17,022 bases of DNA from CAIKKV01 sp044346855 (GTDB taxonomy: Bacteria; Verrucomicrobiota; Kiritimatiellia; CAIKKV01). This document shows, piece by piece, positions 1-6,425 of this stretch. The stretch spans positions 1-17,022 of the forward strand of contig JBIIYJ010000093.1 in NCBI GenBank assembly GCA_044346855.1, given 5' to 3'. The notes under the pieces are model-generated. The model did no database searches. It was not told the DNA's origin and worked only from the letters and a program-made list of their open reading frames with translations. Positions within the stretch are counted from its first letter, which is position 1, and each line of letters opens with the position of its first letter. The position numbers and the translations under genes are program-made.

Positions 1-1506
1 GGAGCTGTTGTAGCTGTACGTCATGAAATCGCCGCTGCTCCGGACCGGCTCCAGCTTGATGGCGGCATCCGCCACGGGACCGCCCGCGGCGTCAACGAGG
101 CGGCCGGATACGGTCATGCCATCGATTACCTTGAACAGGCGGCCGGTCACGTCGCCCGTCATCGTCATTTTCTCGGTCAGGGGCGCCCTGTTCTCGGATT
201 GGATCGTCAGCACGATGTCGCCCCGCGGCAGCCCCGTCACCGTGAAGGTTCCGTCGTCCCCGCTCTGGGCGTGCCGGTAGAAACCACTGCCCATCCGGCC
301 CCGGGGGGCCTGGATCATGAGGCGGGCTTCCGGCAGCGGCTTGCCGTCGGAGGACTCCACTCGCCCGCCCAGGCTGAATACTTCGGGCAACACAACCGAG
401 GCGGCCGATTCGGAGCCGCTTGCGATCGTCACCTCTGATTGAGCTTCGCCCATGGCCTGGTCGGACAGCCTCACCTGGTAGAGCCCGGCAGGCAATTTTG
501 AGAACAAGGCCGTCCCGTTTGTCACCGGAGCCGAATACTCGCTCGACCAGCTGCTATTTCGGTTCTTGGCCCAGAGGCTGATCGTGATGGTTTTGGGCAA
601 AGGCCGCCCGGCGGGTTCGGGCTTCAGCGTAAGGCGCAGCGAGCCGACCGGGGCCACGACGATGTCGGGGGCGGTAACGTCGCTGTTTTTCAGCTGGACC
701 CTCGTCCGGATGTTCCCTTCCGCGGCCAGAGTGTCCGTGGAGGCCACGAGGTTGTAGGAATCCGGCCCGAGGCCGGTGATCCGGTAGCGGCCTTCGGCGT
801 CGGTGGTGACCGGCGGCCGGGAGTCGGCCCGCACCGAGACGCCTGGAGCGGGTTTTCCGCCGGGCAGCAGCACCCGGCCGGAGATGGAGGCCGCCTTCGT
901 CAGGCGGATTTCCGAATAGTTCAGGTCGCCGGCCAGCACAATCTCGTGATCGAGATGGGTGTAGCGGTCCGACTGGACGGATAGCCTGTAATGGCCGTGG
1001 TTCAGGTCTCCGAAGAGGAACGCGCCAGTGGCGTCGGTCTTGGTCTCGCCGGCGTCGAGATAATGGCTGCAGTTCGCTTCCAGCTTGCGCTCCAGACGCA
1101 CGGTCGTGTCGGGAAGGGGCTTCCCGTCGGGCGCGATCAGGAGGCCCGAGGCCTCGGCGTCGAGCTTGAGGGGAATGGAGCCGAAATTCCGGCTGCGGCT
1201 CAGGTGGGGGTAGCCGACCAGAACCTGGCCCGCGGCGTTCCGGACGAAGAGCGCGTAGGACTCCTTTGCCGTGTCGGGCACCGCGAAGTGGAACGCCCCG
1301 CCCTCGACGAGAGGCTGCTCCAGCAGGAAGGTCGAGGGCGGCGTCTGATCGCGGCCGTCATGGTGCTCCAGGCAGACCGTGAAATCGGCGGGCGCGGCGC
1401 CCTTGGGAATCTCGACGGTCCCATGGAACGTCATGGCCCGGAGGGCTGCCGGACCGGCCAGCGATAATCCCACGATGACAGCCCAGGTTGAGGCGCGCAG
1501 GTTCAT
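1..1506 (-). CDS. Secreted protein with carboxypeptidase-regulatory-like (CarboxypepD_reg / Ig-like) repeats, 3' end outside window
   Basis: The minus-strand frame from the ATG at 1506-1504 stays open for 502 codons to the window edge, so the C-terminus is missing. Residues 1-24 form a signal peptide (basic start, hydrophobic core, ending near Ala-Leu-Arg-Ala). At least four beta-sandwich repeats follow, each with the pattern 'G-x-(L/V)-x-x-x-x-G-K/G-P-(L/V)-P-x-A/T' and later 'D-x-x-G-x-(F/Y)-x-(I/V)-x-G-L': about residues 118-182, 207-256, 378-438 and 465 onward. This is the usual signature of CarboxypepD_reg-like domains in exported or cell-surface proteins. No catalytic domain is visible in the part seen. 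The start is supported by AGAAGGA about 7 nt upstream. A strong terminator lies 55 nt upstream, so transcription needs read-through or a weak local promoter that I could not identify. Function is unknown: surface adhesion, carbohydrate binding or a scaffold are all possible. Confidence 0.85.
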   Translation of the reverse strand, partial: MNLRASTWAVIVGLSLAGPAALRAMTFHGTVEIPKGAAPADFTVCLEHHDGRDQTPPSTFLLEQPLVEGGAFHFAVPDTAKESYALFVRNAAGQVLVGYPHLSRSRNFGSIPLKLDAEASGLLIAPDGKPLPDTTVRLERKLEANCSHYLDAGETKTDATGAFLFGDLNHGHYRLSVQSDRYTHLDHEIVLAGDLNYSEIRLTKAASISGRVLLPGGKPAPGVSVRADSRPPVTTDAEGRYRITGLGPDSYNLVASTDTLAAEGNIRTRVQLKNSDVTAPDIVVAPVGSLRLTLKPEPAGRPLPKTITISLWAKNRNSSWSSEYSAPVTNGTALFSKLPAGLYQVRLSDQAMGEAQSEVTIASGSESAASVVLPEVFSLGGRVESSDGKPLPEARLMIQAPRGRMGSGFYRHAQSGDDGTFTVTGLPRGDIVLTIQSENRAPLTEKMTMTGDVTGRLFKVIDGMTVSGRLVDAAGGPVADAAIKLEPVRSSGDFMTYSYNSS

Positions 1507-1560
1507 GACGATTCCTTCTGGTTGCGGGTGTTGAGAACAAGCGATTCAGGCGGTCAGGCA

Positions 1561-1602
1561 AAGAAAAAGCTGTACCGGAGCTGCCGCGCGGCTCCGGTAC
1601 AG
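1561..1602 (-). terminator. Rho-independent terminator (minus strand)
   Basis: A perfect 12-bp inverted repeat (CTGTACCGGAGC at 1570-1581, GCTCCGGTACAG at 1591-1602) encloses a 9-nt loop. Read on the minus strand it is followed at once by CTTTTTCTT (1569-1561), the classical stem plus T-tract. It lies 22 nt past the stop of the interrupted small gene and 55 nt before the start of the repeat-domain protein gene. It therefore ends transcription of the former or attenuates entry into the latter. On the plus strand no T-tract follows. Confidence 0.88.
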
Positions 1603-1624
1603 GTGGATGCATGGGAAGGGGAAC

Positions 1625-2194
1625 TTACTTGAAACGGGCCACAGCCATGCTGGCCGTCCAGCTTTGCTGTTCCGCGTTGTAGTATTTCGCCTCGACGGCG
1701 CCGATCTTCGCTTTGGCTTCCACCGGCAAGGCCACCATCTGCATGGGGCCCACCTTGACGCGGGAAGCGGGTTCGCCCAGTGCGTCGTCGAGCGCCTTGC
1801 CCTCATCGTCCTTCAGCCGGAGCAGGATGAGGTAGTAGGTGTCCCGCCCGGTGCCGTGGCGCAGCATGTAGGGCTGAAACCCGGCCGCACCAAGCAGTTT
1901 CCCGAGAAGTTCCGCGCGTGATTGCTGATCGCCTTTTTTTTCACCCAACGCCCGGCTGGGTGCGATGCAGCTCTTGCCTCCTCAGCCATATTGCGCGGGC
2001 ACCTGCCGTATTTCGTCGCGCACGAAGCGGTGGAGGGAGATGAGGCGGGTCGGCGTGGGGGCGTTGGTGGGGGCCAGTTCGATCGCCTTGGCTGCGATGG
2101 CAGCGTCGGCGGCGTTGGTGCCCTCCGCGGCCGAGGCCGCGGAAGCCGTGGCGAATGCCAGGGCGGCCGCGAGGAACAGGGACGAGTAGCGCAT
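1625..2194 (-). pseudogene. Small exported protein of unknown function, interrupted by an in-frame TGA
   Basis: The ATG at 2194-2192 has GGAGG 6-7 nt upstream. It opens a frame with a clear signal peptide (Met-Arg-Tyr then an Ala/Leu-rich core, cleavage near Ser-Ala-Ala / Glu) and about 45 mature residues up to TGA at 1984-1982. The same reading frame then continues without another stop to TAA at 1625, giving 190 codons in total with the TGA at codon 71. The distal part has coding-like composition: helical and charged residues, then a segment rich in hydrophobic beta-type residues (Tyr-Tyr-Leu-Ile-Leu-Leu-Arg-Leu). Distal starts are poor: TTG at 1948 has no nearby ribosome binding site. An ATG at 1990 overlaps the TGA but is in another frame, ending near 1813. 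I do not recognise the family. A nonsense mutation or a sequencing error is the simplest reading; two separate short genes are the alternative. Confidence 0.6.
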
Positions 2195-2219
2195 GGGCGA
2201 CCTCCAGTTGATATTGGGA

Positions 2220-2248
2220 ACAGTCGCACCCGCGCCGCGCTTTGTCAA
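2220..2248 (-). promoter_or_regulatory. Possible promoter for the interrupted exported-protein gene
   Basis: A perfect TTGACA -35 box lies on the minus strand (plus 2243-2248). At 17-nt spacing a weak -10, GACTGT (2225-2220), keeps only the conserved second A and last T. It sits 26 nt before the ATG of the minus-strand gene, inside the divergent control region. The poor -10 makes this tentative. Confidence 0.35.
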
Positions 2249-2255
2249 TAGAAAA

Positions 2256-2280
2256 TGCACGTGCAAACGCGCTTGCGTTT
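2256..2280. promoter_or_regulatory. Palindromes overlapping the divergent promoters (candidate operator)
   Basis: Two adjacent inverted repeats lie between the divergent genes. TGCACGTGCA (2256-2265) is a perfect 10-bp palindrome. AAACGC-GCTT-GCGTTT (2265-2280) is a 6-bp inverted repeat overlapping the -35 element of the sugar-isomerase-like gene. Position and symmetry fit a repressor site, for example a LacI-type regulator. No regulator gene is in the window, so this is inference. Confidence 0.4.
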
Positions 2281-2300
2281 CAAGTCGGTTAGGCTAGACT
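2273..2300 (+). promoter_or_regulatory. Promoter for the xylose-isomerase-like gene
   Basis: TTGCGT (2273-2278), a 16-nt spacer and TAGACT (2295-2300) lie 27 nt before the ATG. The -35 context GCTTGCGT is identical to that at the aspS and rpmB promoters in this window, which raises confidence in an otherwise mediocre match to sigma-70 boxes. Confidence 0.5.
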
Positions 2301-2326
2301 GTCGGAACAACTGGGAGGATGCGTCG

Positions 2327-3475
2327 ATGTCTCTGAAAGCTTACAATATCGGACCCTGCACGCTGCGTTCCATGCCTTTCTGGTGCGTGGGCAACCCCTT
2401 GAGCGATCCCTTCGGCGGCTCGGTCCTGCCCAAGATCGACTCGCTCGACGTGGCCCGGCTTCTCGCCGGCGCGGCCGCGGACCGCCAGATCGAGGCCACC
2501 AGCTTTCATGACGACGACCTGGTGCCGTGGGATCCGGCCCGGCCCGAGGATGACGAGGACCGCGGCAGCGCCGTCTACAAGAAGCTGCGCGAGCTCAAGC
2601 GCATCGTCGAGGACGCGGGGCTGGTCGTCAACACGGCCACCTGCTGCCTGCACGGCCACGCGATGTTCCGCAACGGCGGGCTGACCAACCCGGACCGCAA
2701 GATCCGCGCCATCGCCGTGCGCAAGGTTCAGCGGTCCATCCGCATCGGGCGCCTGTTCGGGGCGCAGCACTTCACCTACTGGGTCGCGCGCGACGGGTTC
2801 GAGGTGCCGGTGACGGTGGACTGGGCGCATGTCTACGACTGGCTGGCCGACGGGCTGAACGCGGCGGCCGATTACATCAAGGCCAACAAGTTCGGCAACT
2901 ACAAGGGCGCCACCATCGAGCCCAAGCCCAACGAGCCCCGCGGGCACATGTTCCTGCCCACGGCCGGCCATGCGGTCGGGTTCATCAATTCCCGCCTGAC
3001 CAACTCCGCCTTCTGGGGCGTCAACCCCGAACTGCTCCAGCACGAGAGCATGGCCCTCATGAACAGCGTCCTGACGCTGGGCTACCTGGTGGCCTGCGGC
3101 AAGCTCTCGTTCCTGCATTTCGGCAGCCAGATCAAGGCGCAGTTCGACAACGATTTCCCGCCCCTGACGGGACCCGAGGGGCTGAAGGAAACGGTCCAGA
3201 TGTTCTGGGCGCTCCAGCAGACCGGCTGGAAGGGCGTGGTGGAATACGATTGCCACATGCTGCGCACGGAAGGGGACCCCTCCGATCCGATCGGCTGCCG
3301 CAAGCGGTTCATCGGGGACTGCACCACGGGGCTCAGCCTCTCGCTGCTCCTGGCCGCCCGCCTCAAGGAGGCCAAGCTCAAGGGGCTTCCCGAGACGCAG
3401 GCCGACCACGCCGCCATCATGGCCTTCTGCAAGGTGGACCGCAAGGCCGTCGCCGCCCTGAACGAAAAGCGGTAG
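2327..3475 (+). CDS. Xylose-isomerase-like TIM-barrel protein with one substituted metal ligand
   Basis: A 382-residue protein, close to the length of class I (actinobacterial) xylose isomerases. ATG 2327 is chosen because GGGAGGA (2313-2319) lies 8 nt upstream. The XI signatures are plain: HDDDLVPW with His61 and Asp64 (His54/Asp57 in Streptomyces-type numbering), EPKPNEPRG at 198-206 (Glu198, Lys200), LPTAGHA, GVNPE with Glu235 and His239, QFDND with Asp274 and Asp276, and Asp308 before LRTE. The position of metal-site Asp245 is His264 here: counting from the His220 equivalent (His239) gives the same 25-residue distance with no gap. Phe94 also appears replaced by His109. Family knowledge: XIs are two-metal aldose-ketose isomerases of the cytoplasm. 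Inference: the fold and most of the site are kept, but substrate or metal preference has probably changed, so xylA is not assigned. The gene stands alone, with an exported-protein gene divergent to it. Confidence 0.85.
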   Translation: MSLKAYNIGPCTLRSMPFWCVGNPLSDPFGGSVLPKIDSLDVARLLAGAAADRQIEATSFHDDDLVPWDPARPEDDEDRGSAVYKKLRELKRIVEDAGLVVNTATCCLHGHAMFRNGGLTNPDRKIRAIAVRKVQRSIRIGRLFGAQHFTYWVARDGFEVPVTVDWAHVYDWLADGLNAAADYIKANKFGNYKGATIEPKPNEPRGHMFLPTAGHAVGFINSRLTNSAFWGVNPELLQHESMALMNSVLTLGYLVACGKLSFLHFGSQIKAQFDNDFPPLTGPEGLKETVQMFWALQQTGWKGVVEYDCHMLRTEGDPSDPIGCRKRFIGDCTTGLSLSLLLAARLKEAKLKGLPETQADHAAIMAFCKVDRKAVAALNEKR

Positions 3476-3527
3476 CTTCCTGCGCCCGCGGGACGCGCCT
3501 CAGGGGCGTGGGTGTTCGGCCAAAGCT

Positions 3528-3573
3528 CTTGTCGGACCGGTCTGACCGGTCCGACAAGTCCGACTGGTCTGCC
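3528..3573. repeat. 9-bp tandem repeat with a 31-bp perfect palindrome in the intergenic gap
   Basis: Five consecutive 9-bp units of the form NNGTCNGAC lie at 3529-3573: TTGTCGGAC, CGGTCTGAC, CGGTCCGAC, AAGTCCGAC and the decayed TGGTCTGCC. Each core GTCNGAC is itself palindromic. The first units also build a perfect inverted repeat, CTTGTCGGACCGGTC (3528-3542), a single T, then its reverse complement (3544-3558). It sits between two convergent genes. No T-tract follows directly on either strand, so it is not a standard intrinsic terminator, though the RNA would fold tightly. Confidence 0.8.
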
Positions 3574-3608
3574 TGAACCCAGAACCCTGAACCCTTCGCC
3601 CTGTCCCC
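3574..3608. repeat. 7-bp tandem repeat abutting the 9-bp array
   Basis: Five 7-bp units follow the 9-bp array with no gap: TGAACCC, AGAACCC, TGAACCC, then the diverged TTCGCCC and TGTCCCC. A run of eight T (3609-3616) comes next, just before the stop of the convergent gene. No coding frame is credible here. The rest of the 144-bp gap (3476-3527) holds nothing I can support beyond an imperfect GC-rich hairpin near 3493-3509. Confidence 0.65.
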
Positions 3609-3619
3609 TTTTTTTTCCC

Positions 3620-5026
3620 TTACGCCAGCGCAACCGATTCCTTATAAACGGGGACAAAGGTTTTCCAGCCGAGCCGGTCCTGGATGTACTGGGAGAAGGC
3701 TTCGGCCGACTGGGATTCGCCGTGGATCACGAACAGGGTGCGGGGAGGGGGCTTGATCAGGGAAAGCCACTGGACCAGTTCGACGCGGTCGGCGTGGGCG
3801 GACATGCCTTCCAGCTTCCGGATGGTCGCCTTCACGGGCACGATTTCGCCGAACAGCCGCACCTCGCGCGTTCCGTCGATGAGGATGCGTCCCAGCGTGC
3901 CGTTGGCCTGGTAGCCGGGGAAGAGGATGGTGCTTTCCGGCCGGGGCAGGTTGTTTCGGAGATGATGCTTGATCCGGCCTGCCGTGCACATTCCGGAGCC
4001 GGCGATGATGATCGACGTGCCCGCCAGCCCGTTGATGGCCTTCGATTCGTCCGCCGTGCGGGTCATGGAAAGGCCCGGGAAGGAGCAGGGGGTGTCGCCC
4101 TTGAGCAGCCGGGCCTGCGTTTCCTCGTCGAGCAGTTCGGGATGGCGGCGGAACACCTCGGTCACGTTGATGGCCATGGGGCTGTCCACGAACACGCGCG
4201 TCGGCGGGATTTTCTTCGCCCGCAGCAGCGCGCTGATCCGGTAAAGCAGGTCCTGGGTGCGTTCCACGGCGAAGCTGGGCATCACCACATTGCCGCCCGC
4301 CCGGTGCGCGTCCCGGATCACCCCGGCCAGTTCGTCGTCCGCGGCCTCCTCGGGCTCGTGCTCGCGGTCGCCGTAGGTGGATTCGCAGATCACGTAATCG
4401 GCCTGGGAAAACGGGTCCGGATCCTTCACGAGCGGCATGTTCCGGCGGCCCACGTCGCCCGAGACGAGCAGGGATCGGCGATCCGGGCCCGAGCCCCATT
4501 CGATCCGGATCGCGGCGGCGCCGAGAATGTGGCCGGCCACCTGGAAGCGGGCCTCGATCCCGTCGCCCAGCGGCACGACGGCCGAAAAGTCGACCGGCTC
4601 GAAGAGTTTCAGGGCGGTTTCCACGTCCTCGACCGTGTAGAGCGGTTCGTAGGGGTGGGGGGAGAGCTTGCCCTGCTTGAGATGGCGGCGCTTCTTGAAG
4701 GCCACGTCTTCCGCCTGCACCTTGGCGGCGTCCAGCAGGACGATCTTGGCCAGTTCCGCCGTGGCCCCGGTGGCGTAGATCCGGCCCCGGAAGCCGTCCT
4801 TCACCAGTTTGGGCAGCAGGCCGCAGTGATCGACGTGCGCATGGGTCAGGAGCACCGCGTCGACGGAGGCGGGCTTGACGGGGAACGGATCGAAGTTGCG
4901 CGACTGCAGGGCCCGTTCCTGGACCATGCCGCAATCGATCAGGAGGCGTTTGCCGCCGCAGGTCAGGAGCGTGGAGGAGCCGGTGACGTTGCGGTTGGCG
5001 CCGAGAAAGGTGAGGGACGAACTCAT
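3620..5026 (-). CDS. Metallo-beta-lactamase fold, beta-CASP family ribonuclease
   Basis: A 468-residue protein from the ATG at 5026. The fold begins with Leu-Thr-Phe-Leu-Gly and Leu-Ile-Asp-Cys-Gly, then the metal motif HAHVDH (His62, His64, Asp66, His67), a later GHILGAA histidine and SGDVG. The beta-CASP insertion follows (CESTYGDREH, SFAVERTQDLL, DSPMA, AGSGMC), with MSAHADR near the C-terminus. These match bacterial and archaeal beta-CASP RNA nucleases of the TTHA0252 type, which process or degrade RNA in the cytoplasm with two zinc ions. An in-frame ATG at 5050 would add eight Pro/Ser-rich residues. Neither start has a strong ribosome binding site, and 5026 is preferred because family members start just before the LTFLG strand. 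Expression is probably from the promoter at 5081-5108. Exact substrate cannot be read from sequence. Confidence 0.92.
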   Translation of the reverse strand: MSSSLTFLGANRNVTGSSTLLTCGGKRLLIDCGMVQERALQSRNFDPFPVKPASVDAVLLTHAHVDHCGLLPKLVKDGFRGRIYATGATAELAKIVLLDAAKVQAEDVAFKKRRHLKQGKLSPHPYEPLYTVEDVETALKLFEPVDFSAVVPLGDGIEARFQVAGHILGAAAIRIEWGSGPDRRSLLVSGDVGRRNMPLVKDPDPFSQADYVICESTYGDREHEPEEAADDELAGVIRDAHRAGGNVVMPSFAVERTQDLLYRISALLRAKKIPPTRVFVDSPMAINVTEVFRRHPELLDEETQARLLKGDTPCSFPGLSMTRTADESKAINGLAGTSIIIAGSGMCTAGRIKHHLRNNLPRPESTILFPGYQANGTLGRILIDGTREVRLFGEIVPVKATIRKLEGMSAHADRVELVQWLSLIKPPPRTLFVIHGESQSAEAFSQYIQDRLGWKTFVPVYKESVALA

Positions 5027-5080
5027 GGGGGAGCCTGGGGTAGGAGTCATAGAACCGGTGGTGGCTGCATTTGGCCTTTT

Positions 5081-5108
5081 ATTATAACGGCATTACCCTC
5101 AGAATCAA
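5081..5108. promoter_or_regulatory. Divergent promoter of the beta-CASP RNase and rluA genes, with overlapping -10 boxes
   Basis: On the minus strand TTGATT (5108-5103), a 16-nt spacer and a consensus TATAAT (5086-5081) point to the RNase gene, with a start expected near 5074. On the plus strand TATAAC (5083-5088) overlaps the same symmetric core TTATAA and lies 23 nt before the rluA ATG, but it has no clear -35. The 61- to 85-bp gap has no strong ribosome binding site for either gene. Confidence 0.6.
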
Positions 5109-5111
5109 ACC

Positions 5112-6092
5112 ATGAAACGCCGGAATCAATTTAAAATCCCGCCGGGCGCCGCCCCCGAAGCCCTGCTGGATTTCCTCTCCCGCCGCTTCACCTATCTCTC
5201 GCGCGAGACGTGGGACGAGACCATCCGGCGCGGGCGCGTGAGCGTGAACGGGCAGGCGGCGGATTCCGCCAGGGTGCTGGCGGCCGGGGACGTGGTGGAG
5301 TCCGAGCTCGAAGGGCGCGAGGAGCCGCCCGTGGACGAGCGCTTCGGCGTGGTGTTCGAGGACGACGACCTGCTGGTGGCCGACAAGCCGGGTAACCTGC
5401 CCTGCCATCCGAGCGGTTCCTATTTCAACCACACGCTCTGGGCCCTGCTCAAGGCGCGGCGCCGGATCGAGTCCCCGGTGATGGTCAACCGGCTGGACCG
5501 CGAGACGAGCGGGCTGGTGGTGGTGGCGAAAAACGTCCGCGCCGCCAAGCTCTGCCAGGCCGAGTTCGCCGGCCGGAGAGTGGACAAGGTCTACCTGGCC
5601 CTGGTGGAGGGGCTGTTCCCGGACGAGCGGCGGGCGAGCGGCGCGATGCGCGAGTCGGATTCGGGGGTCATCCGGAAGCGCCGGGTTTTCGTGGAGGGCG
5701 TGCCGCCGGCCGAGTCGGGGGGAGACTGGGCCGACACGCGCTTCCGGCGCCTTTGGGAGGGCGGGGGCGTCAGTTTGGTGGAGGTGCTTCCCTCGACCGG
5801 CCGGCTCCACCAGATCCGGGCCACGCTCCTGGCCTGCGGGTTTCCCGTGGTGGGGGACAAGGTCTACGGCGCGGACCCCGAGTTCTTTCTCCGCTTCTGC
5901 CGGGGGGCGCTGACGGAAGCCGACCGGGCGCGGCTGCGGATGGACCGGCAGGCGCTGCATGCCGCCCGGCTCCGCCTGCGCCATCCCCGGACGCAGAAGT
6001 GGCTGGACCTGGAGGCGCCGCTTCCCGCCGACATCAAGGCGGTCCTTCGGACCTGCGGGCACGGGGCAGGCAAGCCGGAGGCGCCGGCATGA
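5112..6092 (+). CDS. RluA-family RNA pseudouridine synthase with S4 domain
   Basis: A 326-residue protein. Residues about 13-66 look like an S4 RNA-binding domain (Thr-Trp-Asp-Glu-Thr-Ile-Arg-Arg-Gly-Arg-Val-Ser-Val-Asn-Gly). The catalytic domain follows with Val-Ala-Asp-Lys-Pro-Gly (89-94), the signature NRLDRETSG with catalytic Asp129, and STGRLHQIRATL, the usual C-terminal RNA-binding strand-helix. The enzyme isomerises specific uridines in rRNA or tRNA to pseudouridine. The target (RluC/RluD-like or other) cannot be told from the sequence. No strong ribosome binding site precedes the ATG. The stop overlaps the next start as ATGA, so the small membrane protein downstream is probably translationally coupled. 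Confidence 0.92.
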   Translation: MKRRNQFKIPPGAAPEALLDFLSRRFTYLSRETWDETIRRGRVSVNGQAADSARVLAAGDVVESELEGREEPPVDERFGVVFEDDDLLVADKPGNLPCHPSGSYFNHTLWALLKARRRIESPVMVNRLDRETSGLVVVAKNVRAAKLCQAEFAGRRVDKVYLALVEGLFPDERRASGAMRESDSGVIRKRRVFVEGVPPAESGGDWADTRFRRLWEGGGVSLVEVLPSTGRLHQIRATLLACGFPVVGDKVYGADPEFFLRFCRGALTEADRARLRMDRQALHAARLRLRHPRTQKWLDLEAPLPADIKAVLRTCGHGAGKPEAPA

Positions 6093-6307
6093 GCGAGCTG
6101 TCGGCCGGCACGATCCTGCTGGGCGTTCTTTTCGGCTCGCTGGGCGTGGGCTACTTCATCTACGGCCGGAAGCAGCGGGAGGGGCTTTGCCTTTTCGTGG
6201 GCGTCGCGCTCATGGTGGTCCCGTACTTTATAACCAATGTCTGGGCGCTGCTGGCCGTCTGCACCGCTCTGGCCTCCGCCCCGTTCGTGGCGCGCCGCTG
6301 GTTTTAG
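6089..6307 (+). CDS. Small integral membrane protein (72 aa)
   Basis: The ATG overlaps the rluA TGA by ATGA, and the frame runs 72 codons to TAG. Hydrophobic stretches at about residues 6-25 and 34-65 flank a short polar loop, Tyr-Gly-Arg-Lys-Gln-Arg-Glu-Gly, giving two or three membrane spans. The Leu-Phe-Gly-Ser-Leu-Gly-Val-Gly-Tyr-Phe-x-Tyr-Gly-(R/K)-Lys-Gln pattern recalls a family of short membrane proteins often labelled 'amino acid transport protein' in proteobacterial genomes. That label is not functionally supported. Coupling to rluA suggests shared expression, not a shared role. The 118-bp gap after it holds the aspS promoter. Confidence 0.75.
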   Translation: MSELSAGTILLGVLFGSLGVGYFIYGRKQREGLCLFVGVALMVVPYFITNVWALLAVCTALASAPFVARRWF

Positions 6308-6367
6308 CGTCGGGCCGCCCAGGCGAGGATCGGGGTGATTTCCGCCGCGACGCGGTTTCCATCGCGC

Positions 6368-6396
6368 TTGCGTTCCTTGCTTTCATCCCTTATAGT
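6368..6396 (+). promoter_or_regulatory. Promoter of the aspS operon
   Basis: TTGCGT (6368-6373), a 17-nt spacer and TATAGT (6391-6396) lie 29 nt before aspS. The 12-mer CGCGCTTGCGTT (6363-6374) is identical to that at 2268-2279 upstream of the xylose-isomerase-like gene. The ribosome binding site AAGGAA lies 6 nt before the ATG. Confidence 0.7.
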
Positions 6397-6425
6397 GGGG
6401 CGCTATATCGCATAAGGAAATTCAC

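Noticed and set aside
1940..1984. UGA as selenocysteine with a downstream SECIS hairpin
   Set aside because: The only hairpin has a 6-bp stem starting about 19 nt after the TGA, the family is unknown, and no catalytic context for Sec is visible. A nonsense change is simpler.
2255..2327. Upstream ATG at 2255 as start of the xylose-isomerase-like gene
   Set aside because: The extra 24 residues have no similarity to the family and would cover the promoter; ATG 2327 has GGGAGGA at 8 nt.
2294..3409. Long minus-strand open frame opposite the xylose-isomerase-like gene
   Set aside because: Antisense shadow; the plus strand carries the full set of XI motifs and a ribosome binding site.
3528..3558. 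Palindrome as an intrinsic terminator for the convergent genes
   Set aside because: No T-tract follows on either strand; the eight-T run lies about 50 nt away, beyond the 7-bp repeats.
3529..3573. CRISPR-like array
   Set aside because: Units are only 9 bp, directly abutting and without spacers; no cas genes nearby.
3512..5134. Long plus-strand open frame (540 codons) across the beta-CASP gene
   Set aside because: It is the GC-rich antisense shadow of the RNase gene: it reads through the repeat array, has no ribosome binding site and low-complexity Gly/Arg/His composition, while the minus strand has complete catalytic motifs.
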